DNA of 64,000 nucleotides, taken from positions 248,001-312,000 of the forward strand of contig VRUL01000001.1 of NCBI GenBank assembly GCA_019456145.1, written 5' to 3'. Every line of letters starts with the position of its first letter. Positions within the stretch are counted from its first letter, which is position 1. Below are positions 9,600 through 20,302 of the stretch, in pieces. The DNA comes from Planctomycetota bacterium (lineage in GTDB: Bacteria; Planctomycetota; Phycisphaerae; Sedimentisphaerales; Anaerobacaceae). A program made the translations under genes and the position numbers. Under the pieces are notes generated by a model. It saw only the letters and a program-made list of their open reading frames with translations. It had not been told where the DNA came from and did not search any database.

Positions 9600-12500
9600 C
9601 TATGGGTTGACAGCGCCGGGTGAAGGCGTGGCCGCTTCCCAGTTGGCTACGTCATTGCCATAATCAGTCGACACCTTACGCGAAAGCGATTTGCCAAGAC
9701 CATCTGCTTCAGTAGGCCACAGGTCAACGCCGCCGGGAACGTCTTCAGGATGCAAGCCGTCACTGTAAGTCACCCTGTCAATGCGGATATACTGACGAGC
9801 GCCAAACCCATCAATATCGCCGGGCATGCCAATCTGCAATCTCTCGCCGGCGTTGCTTAACCTGCCGTTATAATAACCGAGAACCTGAACGCCAGGCGCC
9901 ATACTGCCATATCTCGCTATAAAGGCCGCCAGGTCTTTCACTACCATCAGATAACCATTAGCAGGTATCGTAATAGGAGGACTGTCCGAGAAGGTATAAT
10001 CAATACCGTCGGTGAACTTCCACGGTGTAAATTTATCGACGCGGTATAATGTCACCGGCGCCCCGGTGATGTTGTGCAGCTCGATATATTCCTCATTCTG
10101 ATTGCCGGTTGGCGGATTGTACATAATCTCGTTGATAACAACCGGGCCGACCTTGGGATAAGGATTATTGGCATCCGGGGTATTGTAGTCCATCGCCACA
10201 AAGTTGAAATTATCGGTGCTGCTCTTATAATATCGGCCGAATGATACGTTGGTCTGTGCAGCACCAAAATCCTCCACATCGCGGTAGCCAGTCAGCATGC
10301 CGTTCGGATCCTGATGTGAGGAAAGGCAAGCTTCCTCGCCATTCTCACTAAAAGCAAAATGTACGAGACTACCGGGGTCGCCCGGATTATTGAAATCCGT
10401 GTCCTGATAGAAAACCAAATAACTATTCGCGGCAATCATTGTACCATTGGCAATCCTGTATTTCATCAGGTTTGGCTCATCTCTGTCATTGTCACTGAGG
10501 AACCAGCCGCCGATGTTGATGGGCGCCCCGGTGGTGTTGTACAGCTCAATCCAGTCAGGCCCTGCGTTCGAATGCGACATCACTTCATTGATTACCACGG
10601 CGCCGGGGTCCGGGAGAATCCCGCTGTCATCCCAGCCGGGCGTGCCGTTGCGATATACACTCGCACGCCAGGAGCTTTTCTGGCTCCAGCGTCCTGAAGG
10701 ATCGGCTATATTCTGAAATTCACTTTCGCTCACTGCCCGATTGTAGATGCGAACATCGTCGATTAGGCCGGTGTAATAGAGCGGAGTAACAGGTTCGCTG
10801 CCAATATAAGCATTGTAGTTGGCCCCTAAGAAACCAGTTGAAGAAGCACTGTCTTTCAACTGGCCGTCAATATACAACTTCAGGTTGGAACCATCATTTG
10901 TCCCGGCAACATGGTACCATTGGTTTGTGTTAATCGCTTCATTTGAAATCACTTGAACAAAAGCCACGCCTCCAACAATGTAAAATGCAGGTGTGCCGCT
11001 GGAAACATAGAAATAGTAACCATTGTTACTCGGATCATGCTGCGTCAGTATAGGATTCCATATCCCTGCAAACTCGTCCACGCGTATCCATGCTTGCGCA
11101 GTTAAATTCACTCCTGCTAAAGGAGCAACGGGGGCAACAACAACGTAATCGCCGTTACCATCAAGGCTTAAAGCTCCGTTAATTCGGCCGGCTGTCCAGG
11201 TGGGGTCTCCGACCAGGGCTCCGTTGTTCGTGCCAGCGCTGTCTGTCGCGGTGCCGCCGGAACCGTCGTCGAACTTCCAGTGCGCGACCAGGCCTTCCGA
11301 ACCATAAATGGCGCTGTCGCCGGGATCTATCACTGTCAGAGAAAAACCGTCCCCGTTGGTCATTGGACGCCAGCCGTCCTTGAACTCGAAGTCCAGAATC
11401 GTCAGGCCGATAGCGTCTACCAGTTTAATCCTTTCACCATTATTGGCCAGGCTGCCGATATATGGGCCCGCGGTATTGACTGATGTGCCGTATTTAGCTT
11501 CGAATGCGCTCTGGTCTTTCACGACTACGATATGTTCGTTGGATCCAAGTTCAATATCCGGGAAGGTGAAATCGATTCCTTCAGTGAATCTTACCAGATT
11601 CAGATTTAGTGTACTTGTTCCGATATTTTTCAGTTCGATATATTCGGTGTTTGGATCATTTGGGTCGCTGGTGTTCTGTGGATTGTACATAATCTCGGTG
11701 ATACGCAGGTTCGTAGCCGCCGGGCCGATGGCAAATATCGCCTCGTTCAATGCGCTCCACGTGATGCCGTCCCGCGCGCGTGCCTTAACGTGTGTGCTCT
11801 TGTTCAACGTCACCGGAGCGTATGGAGTTCCGACGGGATTGCCGGTCAAAGGCTCTCGGGGGTCGCTGCCGTCTATGGTGTAATAGATGGTGCCGGACGA
11901 TGCGGTCATCGTCAGATTAAAACCCGGATTAACCTGACCACCCTGCTGGTTGAAGACTGGCGGAGCAGCAGCAAATTCAGTACCGATCTGAGAGTCCATC
12001 CACGTCAACCGATCCGAAAGCCAACCTTTCATCCAGTTAATTTCCTGCTGGTAAGTCGAAGCAATATACCAGTTCGGCCAGACATAGGTACCAAGGATAG
12101 ACCAGCGATTAAAGTTTCGGGCCTGCGCCTCATTCAATAATGCTGCGGTGTTGTCGACGGTCCCAAGTAACTGATCCGTAGTAAATAGTTTTTTGCGGAG
12201 CCCAAACCATCGATCGGCATAACGTAACCGGAACTCGGGATCTTCGAACAGGCGCCGCCACCAGGGGTAAGCACCGTTGCCAAGCTGGCTGTAGTACCAC
12301 CCCTGAGGTATCCACCCCTGAAGGTAATCGGCGTTACCGAGCGACAAGTTATAATCCCAGGCAGGCCCCATGTTTAGTTTGCCGCCTCGATCCTTAAACA
12401 TGTAGGTGCTGAGGCGAAAACCGTCGATATTCTTGGTCAACTCAACAAGGATGTGGATATCGAGAAACGAATCAACCTCGATATACTTAGCGTATCCATT

Positions 12501-15350
12501 GACGGGATCGGTGAAATTCAGTCCGTAAAGGACGGTCTCGAACTCGTCAAGATAGCCCTTGATCCAGTCCTTCTGCGCCTGTGTGATTTCAGTCCATTTC
12601 GGCTCAAAGTAGAGCAATTGCTGACCAGTGCTGGTGTAGAATGATGGCTCGCCCGAGTCAATTTTATCTTTCTTGATAATGTAGCCACCGGTGATTTCAG
12701 GTTCTGTGTTATTATTCGAATCGAGCTTGGCGATGTCCACGCGGTTCTTGTTCAGTTTGATCCTTTCCATCAAAACGTATACTCCCACGTAATCGCTCAG
12801 CAAGATTCCCCCGCCGTTTGTGTTGAGGAACAGCTCGATAAACCGCGAGCGAACAGCATAACGCCCCATATCATTGCTCCACTTGTACGACAGGAAGTTA
12901 CGCATCAGCGACTTGTCCGAATAGGGTCCTTGCAGGATCCAGTCTGATTCGGCGGGAAAACCCAGGATAGAAACATCTTTATCCTGGTCATATTCGTCCC
13001 AGGTCTCGAGGTGGTACTGCTTTTTGGGGAAACCTGTTGAGCTTTTACCACGAATATTGATGCCGGCCCTGCCAATGAACTCGGGCAAGTCGGTAATCCT
13101 GGCCCTGCCGCCTGTTGTGGTATCGATGAAGCCGACAAAGTTAAACCTATGTGTAGTTTGTCCGATACTTCCACCAAACGTATCAACGATAGCGATAGGA
13201 AGGTTAGAACTAAAATCCCGGACGTCCGGCTCAAGGAAGATATAAGCTTGTGTTTCGACCGGAGAATCCAGCCAGCCCGGCTTGACCGCAACGGCACGGA
13301 GATTGGTAGTCCCACTGATGGTCAGCGGCGTGCTGTAAATAGTTCCATTCGTTATCGTTGGCAACGAGCCATCAAGGGTGTAACGGATCTCAGCATCGTT
13401 CATCGCGGTAGACAATATCAACTGGAATGAAGCGGCAAAGTTACGACTCTTATGGCTGAACCAGACTTCGCTGGCAATACCAATCGCACCGGCAATGTTG
13501 AACGTCCCCGGTGTCGGAGTGGTAAAGTATTGTGGGACTGCCTGATTCCTGGCGGCGGTCAGCTCGGGCAGAATCAGGAACTCACCGTCGTTCTTGTTGT
13601 CGTTGAGTCCGTGAATCGCCAGCACGTTCTTTTCGGGCTTGGGTTGCAGTAAGCCCAAATGAGACATGATATTGATACTCTTGGAGACCATGGATTCCCC
13701 AATGGGGCGGTTGGAGTTGGCAGTCGAGTCCCACTGCACGGGACTCGGCGCATTGTAGTTGGCAACCTCCACGCCGTTGAGATATGCTACAAATCCGTCC
13801 TCGTACTTCATTTGCAACTTCAGCGTGTCAAAGGCACCAATATCCTCCTCTTCAAGGAAAAAGTCGATGCGTGCCCATAGCGAGGAATTAACACCAAGCA
13901 TATCCCCCTCAACATCGGTGCCGCTGAAACCTCCCTCAAGCTTGAAGACATCAAATGAATACGCCTTGCGACCTTCGGGGCTGCTCGCGTCGGCCTCGGC
14001 TCGGATGGCAAAGCTTCCGTCGGCTGCCGTAATATCAGTCCAGCGAGCAACATAACCTGCGTCATAATTGTAACCAGTGTTAAACCTCACTTTGTTTTCA
14101 GCAAGGACATCAACGCCAATTGTACTCGCATTGGTAAATGTGTCGGCACCGATAAGGGTATAAATCCCCAATCGGTCTGTATAGCTGGGATTTCCCCGAT
14201 TAGAAGACGTTGCAAAGGTGTACTGTGTGGTCGGATCCAGACCTGTGAACACCAGGTCGACCCACCAACCGGCACTGCCATATGTAAGTACGCCGGTCAT
14301 ATCCGCGAATCCCCCAAAAGTATTGTAGGCATCAGTGCCCACGGCGCAGTCACTTCCGCCGGTAGAAGAACTCGACGTCCAACCTACGCCGCCAAACTGT
14401 GACAGCGCTGCCGTGATACCCATATTATTACCTGTGGCCTGGTCCAGCAACGGCCCGTAAGTCGGACCAGGATTCCCACTGCCAACACCATACTGTGTGA
14501 CGTTACTGGCGATGTACTGACCACTGCTATAGATAACGTCGTTGTAGGCGACTTTTGATGCGCCCCCAACACCGAAACCAAGTCCGGTCTTTCCGGTATC
14601 CCACGCGGAGTCGTTGAAAATAACATCGGTCCAATCCGTGCCCAGAGCCGCATCGCCTATGGTAGGCACGTGATAGTTGGCCGTCGCGCCGGTTGGCACG
14701 AGCGTCGCGCCGTACTGCGCCAGACCATACGAGATATCTGCTAACTGTGTGGGAAACTCTGTCGTGTATTCGTGAACAATAATATTACCGTCATTTGCCA
14801 CAAGCGCCAGATAATCTCCTTCCTTGTTGAGTTCGAAATTGGTGTGCAGCTCGTTCGGGTCCAATATGTTCTTTTCTGATGCGAATATGACCAGGAACTG
14901 ACCAGGATCAAGATCGACGGCTGGGAATTGCCACATGGTCAGATTAGACTTATTATCAGTCAGAGACCAGCCATCCAGATTGACTGCTGTGTCCGTCGGA
15001 TTGTAAATCTCGATCCAGTCGGAAGAATCGCCGTCTTTATCCAGCAGGATGTTATTGTTGGAGGCCATAAATTCGCTGATGATTATGTGAGGTTCCACTA
15101 TCTGCCAGTTATTTGCCAACAGGGCAAAGTCGGACCAATTTACCCCATCGACTCCATCCAGGTCGCCTTTGCAAACAGAGTACAGACAGACTTGATTCAA
15201 CCACTGCAGGGCAAGAGTACGCAGGTCTATGGAATTAACCCTATAGTTCCCATCCACATCCCCTACGAGTTGAGACTGGGCAGAAATCGAACCAGCCGAA
15301 AATGCTATCAATATCAGTGATAGTAAAGAGGTTTTCGCGTATTTGAGCAT
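9600..15350 (-). CDS. Secreted giant protein: dockerin, lamin-tail, CotH kinase-like, LamG
   Basis: A 1916-residue exported protein. Signal peptide at about 1-24 (cut after SISAQ). A dockerin-like pair of calcium loops at about 28-85 starts GDVDGNYRVNSIDL. Lamin-tail domain 1 is at about 88-215 and a chitobiase-C-like domain at about 633-715. The CotH kinase-like domain spans about 740-1120. A second chitobiase-C-like domain (about 1133-1215), lamin-tail 2 (about 1217-1333), LamG (about 1353-1553), lamin-tail 3 (about 1583-1697) and lamin-tail 4 (about 1735-1850) follow. CotH proteins of Bacillus phosphorylate spore-coat proteins; whether this exported version is an active kinase is unknown. 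LamG and lamin-tail domains suggest binding to surfaces or polysaccharide. It is transcribed alone and could be a cell-envelope or matrix protein. Confidence 0.9.
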   Translation of the reverse strand: MLKYAKTSLLSLILIAFSAGSISAQSQLVGDVDGNYRVNSIDLRTLALQWLNQVCLYSVCKGDLDGVDGVNWSDFALLANNWQIVEPHIIISEFMASNNNILLDKDGDSSDWIEIYNPTDTAVNLDGWSLTDNKSNLTMWQFPAVDLDPGQFLVIFASEKNILDPNELHTNFELNKEGDYLALVANDGNIIVHEYTTEFPTQLADISYGLAQYGATLVPTGATANYHVPTIGDAALGTDWTDVIFNDSAWDTGKTGLGFGVGGASKVAYNDVIYSSGQYIASNVTQYGVGSGNPGPTYGPLLDQATGNNMGITAALSQFGGVGWTSSSSTGGSDCAVGTDAYNTFGGFADMTGVLTYGSAGWWVDLVFTGLDPTTQYTFATSSNRGNPSYTDRLGIYTLIGADTFTNASTIGVDVLAENKVRFNTGYNYDAGYVARWTDITAADGSFAIRAEADASSPEGRKAYSFDVFKLEGGFSGTDVEGDMLGVNSSLWARIDFFLEEEDIGAFDTLKLQMKYEDGFVAYLNGVEVANYNAPSPVQWDSTANSNRPIGESMVSKSINIMSHLGLLQPKPEKNVLAIHGLNDNKNDGEFLILPELTAARNQAVPQYFTTPTPGTFNIAGAIGIASEVWFSHKSRNFAASFQLILSTAMNDAEIRYTLDGSLPTITNGTIYSTPLTISGTTNLRAVAVKPGWLDSPVETQAYIFLEPDVRDFSSNLPIAIVDTFGGSIGQTTHRFNFVGFIDTTTGGRARITDLPEFIGRAGINIRGKSSTGFPKKQYHLETWDEYDQDKDVSILGFPAESDWILQGPYSDKSLMRNFLSYKWSNDMGRYAVRSRFIELFLNTNGGGILLSDYVGVYVLMERIKLNKNRVDIAKLDSNNNTEPEITGGYIIKKDKIDSGEPSFYTSTGQQLLYFEPKWTEITQAQKDWIKGYLDEFETVLYGLNFTDPVNGYAKYIEVDSFLDIHILVELTKNIDGFRLSTYMFKDRGGKLNMGPAWDYNLSLGNADYLQGWIPQGWYYSQLGNGAYPWWRRLFEDPEFRLRYADRWFGLRKKLFTTDQLLGTVDNTAALLNEAQARNFNRWSILGTYVWPNWYIASTYQQEINWMKGWLSDRLTWMDSQIGTEFAAAPPVFNQQGGQVNPGFNLTMTASSGTIYYTIDGSDPREPLTGNPVGTPYAPVTLNKSTHVKARARDGITWSALNEAIFAIGPAATNLRITEIMYNPQNTSDPNDPNTEYIELKNIGTSTLNLNLVRFTEGIDFTFPDIELGSNEHIVVVKDQSAFEAKYGTSVNTAGPYIGSLANNGERIKLVDAIGLTILDFEFKDGWRPMTNGDGFSLTVIDPGDSAIYGSEGLVAHWKFDDGSGGTATDSAGTNNGALVGDPTWTAGRINGALSLDGNGDYVVVAPVAPLAGVNLTAQAWIRVDEFAGIWNPILTQHDPSNNGYYFYVSSGTPAFYIVGGVAFVQVISNEAINTNQWYHVAGTNDGSNLKLYIDGQLKDSASSTGFLGANYNAYIGSEPVTPLYYTGLIDDVRIYNRAVSESEFQNIADPSGRWSQKSSWRASVYRNGTPGWDDSGILPDPGAVVINEVMSHSNAGPDWIELYNTTGAPINIGGWFLSDNDRDEPNLMKYRIANGTMIAANSYLVFYQDTDFNNPGDPGSLVHFAFSENGEEACLSSHQDPNGMLTGYRDVEDFGAAQTNVSFGRYYKSSTDNFNFVAMDYNTPDANNPYPKVGPVVINEIMYNPPTGNQNEEYIELHNITGAPVTLYRVDKFTPWKFTDGIDYTFSDSPPITIPANGYLMVVKDLAAFIARYGSMAPGVQVLGYYNGRLSNAGERLQIGMPGDIDGFGARQYIRIDRVTYSDGLHPEDVPGGVDLWPTEADGLGKSLSRKVSTDYGNDVANWEAATPSPGAVNP

Positions 15351-15557
15351 CCCTAATGTCCTTCCTCACTGGTGTTTTAGGCCGTTAATCGCGGTTTTCC
15401 CTTTTTTGTAGCTTATGGGCCTTATACAACCAAAATAAATGATTTTTCTCATTATAACATATATAGGGCCGTTAAGTCAATGGCTTCTGGGGAACATAAT
15501 CGTCCCAACGATTGTGGGAGAATTTTTGAGTTGAAATGGTTTTGTAGTGTTTTTGGC

Positions 15558-15725
15558 TTAGACGACCTTGCTGAAGTCGCAGATGCCCTCGGTTCCGCCG
15601 ATAAACTGTCGGAATTCAGACTTCGGGGCCTGGGCACTTAATTCCTCAGATGCACTGGCAGATTCCTCGGCGTTGCCGGTATTTTGCTGTGTAACCTTAC
15701 GATCAATCACTGGTATTGTTTTGTA
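15558..15725 (-). pseudogene. C-terminal remnant of a methyl-accepting chemotaxis protein
   Basis: On the minus strand 55 sense codons are open between a stop at 15726-15728 and a stop at 15558-15560, with no ATG. The translation contains VTQQNTGNAEESASASEEL, the near-invariant end of the MCP signalling domain, followed by SAQAPKSEFRQFIGG. Everything upstream, including membrane segments and the hairpin tip, is missing. It lies just after cheB on the same strand, so an intact MCP probably once closed the operon. The rest of 15351-15740 shows no gene. Confidence 0.75.
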
Positions 15726-15740
15726 CTAAACATCCATTCT

Positions 15741-16823
<1,083 letters not shown>

Positions 16824-16837
16824 TTAGAGTCACCTCG

Positions 16838-17533
16838 TCATAATTTATTACCTGTTGCTTTATATGATCTTTCTATTAAGTTGAATAATGATTCCTTGTG
16901 TGCATCAGATATGACGCATTGCTCGACATTTTGAATATCTCTGAGGAAATCTATTGCCTTTTCTGCAAAAGTCTTGACTTCCACGTTGCTTATCTGAGTA
17001 GCTAATTTTCTGATTTCGCCCATTTTGTATAATAAAGATTTAACAGCTTGAGCATCTGATGTGCCGTAACCTAAGTCAAATAAATCTATCCGGGCCGAAT
17101 CAAGAATATTCCTCGATTGAGTACTGAATATATGCTCTGATAATTCAGGGCAGATTTTCGCAAGATACTGAATTGCTCGGGCGAGCCAATCTTTGATCGA
17201 AAATAGTGTATCCACCGGTATGGTTTTTGAGTTTTCATGCAGCAATGATTCGGCATGGTGGCAAACATCCGATATTTCAGCAAAATTCATAATACCGGAT
17301 TCACCTTTCATGTTGTGAAGAATCCTTTGGGCGGTGGTTACAAAATCATCGCATGTTATTTGGCCTGAATCAAAGGAAAGGATTGCCCCCTCAAGTTTTT
17401 CCAGGCCTGACATTGTTGAATCGATAAAGTCCGTGAGAATTTCCTGGTCAGCATCTGGGGGTATATTGATTTTTTCAGGTGAGTTAGCTAAACACCTGTC
17501 AAGCGCAACTTTCGTGTTTGTATTAGTACCCAT
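16838..17533 (-). CDS. Hpt-domain phosphotransfer protein of the chemotaxis operon
   Basis: A 231-residue cytoplasmic, mostly helical protein. Residues about 28-125 form an Hpt domain with the phospho-accepting His73 in ILHNMKGESG, resembling the P1 domain of CheA. The C-terminal 100 residues are helical with no motif I recognise. It starts with GGAGC six bases before the ATG and sits between the CheD-REC fusion and CheB with 14 and 47 nt gaps. Because it holds an Hpt but no kinase, it probably receives phosphate from CheA or a receiver and acts as an intermediate or sink. That role is inferred. Confidence 0.8.
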   Translation of the reverse strand: MGTNTNTKVALDRCLANSPEKINIPPDADQEILTDFIDSTMSGLEKLEGAILSFDSGQITCDDFVTTAQRILHNMKGESGIMNFAEISDVCHHAESLLHENSKTIPVDTLFSIKDWLARAIQYLAKICPELSEHIFSTQSRNILDSARIDLFDLGYGTSDAQAVKSLLYKMGEIRKLATQISNVEVKTFAEKAIDFLRDIQNVEQCVISDAHKESLFNLIERSYKATGNKL

Positions 17534-17547
17534 TTTTTGCTCCTTTG

Positions 17548-18513
17548 CTATCTATTAATCAGACATTTTTTATATCTCGCGGATATAACTGTATCTGTGG
17601 CAGCGGCTTTGAGCCTCGGTAGCAGGATATTTTTTGCCTTTTCAAATCCACCGTAAATATTCAAAGACTCTTTATCTATCACGTCACAGGCACCTGTACG
17701 AAGGGCACTATTTCGTGTTTTGCTGCCGACCTTGGCGATAGTGCTTATTACCACAACGGGTTTAGGGCGATATTTCATCAGCTTGCGTAAAAAGTCCAAG
17801 CCGTTTATCTTCGGCATGATGATATCCAAAGTTATTACGTCAGGGTCGTGGGAAACTATAAGGTCCCTGGCTTCGTAAGCATCGTGGGCCTGGCCCACCA
17901 GCTTAAATTGTGGGTCCAACTCGATAATCTTCTTATAGATTGCCAATACAGTAGGTGAATCATCAACCGTAAGTACTCGGATTTGACGCTTGCTCAACTC
18001 TTTTGTTTTAGTACTGCGATACTGTGTGTCAGAAGACATCACGATCATTTTAACTGTAACTTCACCTGTGGTGCTATCAAAGTATATTTTTCTGCCATGA
18101 TCTCCTCCTCCAATATCCTGATGCGCAATTCTTATCCTGTGTTCACGCAGCCGTGAGTGTGCTAATTTGATGTTCTTTTTACCTATATCGCTACCGACAG
18201 AGGTTAGATGCTCAACGACAGCACCGCCGCCAAATATTTGTGCTCGCAGAGTTTGGGGTTTTGAACCAAGTTGTGCCATTGATTTTATAAGTACATCAAT
18301 CGCAACATCACCATATCGAGTATTTGAACTATTACCTTGTGGCCCGGTTGGCAACAAAAAGTGGTTCATCCCGGCGACTTTTTTCCATCTGTCCCACAGA
18401 CAAACAGCTACACACGAACCAAGTAGTGTAGCGATGCGTGTTGGTTCGCTGACTACACAATATTCACCGGGTAGCAGAAATATTCGTTTAAGATTTTTTT
18501 CGGTATTATTCAA
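17548..18513 (-). CDS. CheD-receiver fusion protein
   Basis: A 321-residue fusion. Residues about 10-160 are CheD, a receptor glutamine deamidase with catalytic Cys34 (LLGSCVAV) and His51 (GMNHFLLP). Residues about 177-300 are a CheY/CheB-like receiver with D184/D185, phospho-acceptor D230 (ITLDIIMP) and a Lys region near 281 (IDKES). Separate CheD and CheY/CheB proteins are usual; here phosphorylation could directly gate deamidation. It starts at TTG (18513) overlapping the cheA stop. The ribosome site GGAGGAGGAG for this TTG is the stretch encoding the Gly-Gly-Gly near the CheA C-terminus, so translation is probably coupled. Confidence 0.88.
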   Translation of the reverse strand: MNNTEKNLKRIFLLPGEYCVVSEPTRIATLLGSCVAVCLWDRWKKVAGMNHFLLPTGPQGNSSNTRYGDVAIDVLIKSMAQLGSKPQTLRAQIFGGGAVVEHLTSVGSDIGKKNIKLAHSRLREHRIRIAHQDIGGGDHGRKIYFDSTTGEVTVKMIVMSSDTQYRSTKTKELSKRQIRVLTVDDSPTVLAIYKKIIELDPQFKLVGQAHDAYEARDLIVSHDPDVITLDIIMPKINGLDFLRKLMKYRPKPVVVISTIAKVGSKTRNSALRTGACDVIDKESLNIYGGFEKAKNILLPRLKAAATDTVISARYKKCLINR

Positions 18514-20290
18514 TTACTCCTCCTCCCAGGGATTCAGCCAATATGCCCGGAATGTCAAGAACCAGACCGACTCTTGTATTTGCCAGAATCGCCGTCCCGG
18601 CAATCGTATTTATGTCCGAAAACTGTTTGTCCAATTCTTTTACAACCGCCCGCTGCTGGCCTAATATCTTATCAATCAGTATTGCTCCACGATTATCTTT
18701 GTCTTTTGCCAAAATTACCATCGCCTCCGCGGGGTTGGTAATTTCAGTTTCGACTCCAAATAACTTGTGTAATCTGATAAGTGGATATATTTGTCCATGG
18801 ACATGCAGACACTCTGCATAGCCTTGGACTGTTATTATATCTTCAGTCTTTGGGCGGATCGCTTCGTAGATGTCTTCCACTTTAATGATATATTGCTGGT
18901 CACCCACGCTGACAAGCATGCCGTTAACAACCAATACGGTAAGACTTGACGGTAGTTGCAAGGTAACAGTTGAGCCCCGGCCGGGGGTACTCTGCAAATC
19001 TATCGTACCTTTCAGAGATTCAACATTCGTTTTGACAACATCCATCCCAACCCCTCTTCCGGAAACATCGCTGACTTCTTTGGCTGTGGAGAAACCGGAT
19101 GATAAGATAAACTGCAAGATTTCACGATCACTGAGCTCTCCTGCCTGTTCTGCGCTTACCAGCCCCATCTGTACAGCTTTTTTGCGAATCTTTTCCGGCT
19201 CAATACCTGCCCCGTCATCTTCGATTTTTATTATTACATCTTCACCTTGCTCAGCAATGTCAATCCTGATCATACCGGTTTCGTTCTTGCCCGCCTTTTT
19301 CCTTTCTTCAGGACCTTCTATGCCGTGGTCAACACAGTTACGAACCAGATGGTTAATCGGACTTTCCAGTGCTTCGATCATGCTTTTATCAATCTGGACG
19401 TTCTGGCCTGTAACTTCCACGTTTACTTTCTTGCCGAGCGTATTTGCCAGGTCGCGAACCATCCTGGGAACCTTTTGAATCAGAGTCCTGGCTGGTACCT
19501 TGCGGATTGCCAAAAGGGATTTCTGTAGTTTGTCGCTTAGCTGATTAAAGCCTGAATTGACGTCTTTGAATTCCCTGGCAAGCTGCGTATCTAAATTACT
19601 ATCAATACGAGTTTGCAGCAGATTAAACGATTCGGATATCTCTATCAGGTCGCCGACATAATGCATAAAGACATCAATTTTTTCTTCAGAGACCCGCATT
19701 GTTCGCCCTGTTGTCACAGCTGCGACGTCCTTGGCCTTATCCTTTTCTGCCCCCACCACTTCTTCAAGGATTTCATCCTGCAGGCCATCTAACTCTTCAA
19801 CCTGTTGCGAGATTTCTTCGACTCTGCCGGAGACATCATCGAGTACCGCTGAAGTATCCCGTTTGTCCCCGTGAATATTTGAATCTGATAATTGCTTAAT
19901 CCTGGCGAGTAATTCCTGCAGTTTATTTTCATCTTCCACCTGGCTTTTACCAGCACGGACACGAACCAGCATATTTGATAGTTCATCGAAACCCGTCAAC
20001 ATGCAATCAATTATTGTAGAATTAACGCAAAGTTTATCATCGCGTAAACTGTCAAGGACGTTTTCCAAATTGTGGGTTAAATCTTTGATTGCTTTGAGAT
20101 TCATAAATGCTGCAAGGCCCTTGATAGAGTGTGCGATGCGGAAAATGCTTCCGATGATTTCTTTGTCCTTCGGTTGCTGCTCAAGTTCAACAAAAAGACT
20201 GTCAAGAGTTGCGATAGACTCTTCCGACTCATCCAGAAAATTGGTCAGCAGTTCCAGATCAACGTCATATTGTACCATGTCTTTTTCCAT
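18506..20290 (-). CDS. cheA: Chemotaxis histidine kinase CheA
   Basis: A 594-residue kinase. The P1/Hpt domain at about 8-115 has phospho-acceptor His54 (IAHSIKG). A Glu-rich linker at about 120-190 stands where a P2 domain would be, and no P2 fold is apparent. Dimerisation helices are at about 197-265. The ATPase domain has an N box at 313-323 (NHLVRNCVDHG), G1 DDGAGI at 358-363 and G2 GRGVGMDVV at 411-419. The CheW-like P5 domain is at about 450-590. It phosphorylates CheB and the receiver of the neighbouring CheD fusion. It is shorter than E. coli CheA (654 residues), consistent with loss of P2. Neither cheW nor cheY is in the window, so the set is incomplete here. Confidence 0.94.
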   Translation of the reverse strand: MEKDMVQYDVDLELLTNFLDESEESIATLDSLFVELEQQPKDKEIIGSIFRIAHSIKGLAAFMNLKAIKDLTHNLENVLDSLRDDKLCVNSTIIDCMLTGFDELSNMLVRVRAGKSQVEDENKLQELLARIKQLSDSNIHGDKRDTSAVLDDVSGRVEEISQQVEELDGLQDEILEEVVGAEKDKAKDVAAVTTGRTMRVSEEKIDVFMHYVGDLIEISESFNLLQTRIDSNLDTQLAREFKDVNSGFNQLSDKLQKSLLAIRKVPARTLIQKVPRMVRDLANTLGKKVNVEVTGQNVQIDKSMIEALESPINHLVRNCVDHGIEGPEERKKAGKNETGMIRIDIAEQGEDVIIKIEDDGAGIEPEKIRKKAVQMGLVSAEQAGELSDREILQFILSSGFSTAKEVSDVSGRGVGMDVVKTNVESLKGTIDLQSTPGRGSTVTLQLPSSLTVLVVNGMLVSVGDQQYIIKVEDIYEAIRPKTEDIITVQGYAECLHVHGQIYPLIRLHKLFGVETEITNPAEAMVILAKDKDNRGAILIDKILGQQRAVVKELDKQFSDINTIAGTAILANTRVGLVLDIPGILAESLGGGVIE

Positions 20291-20302
20291 CGGTGATTTT
20301 CT

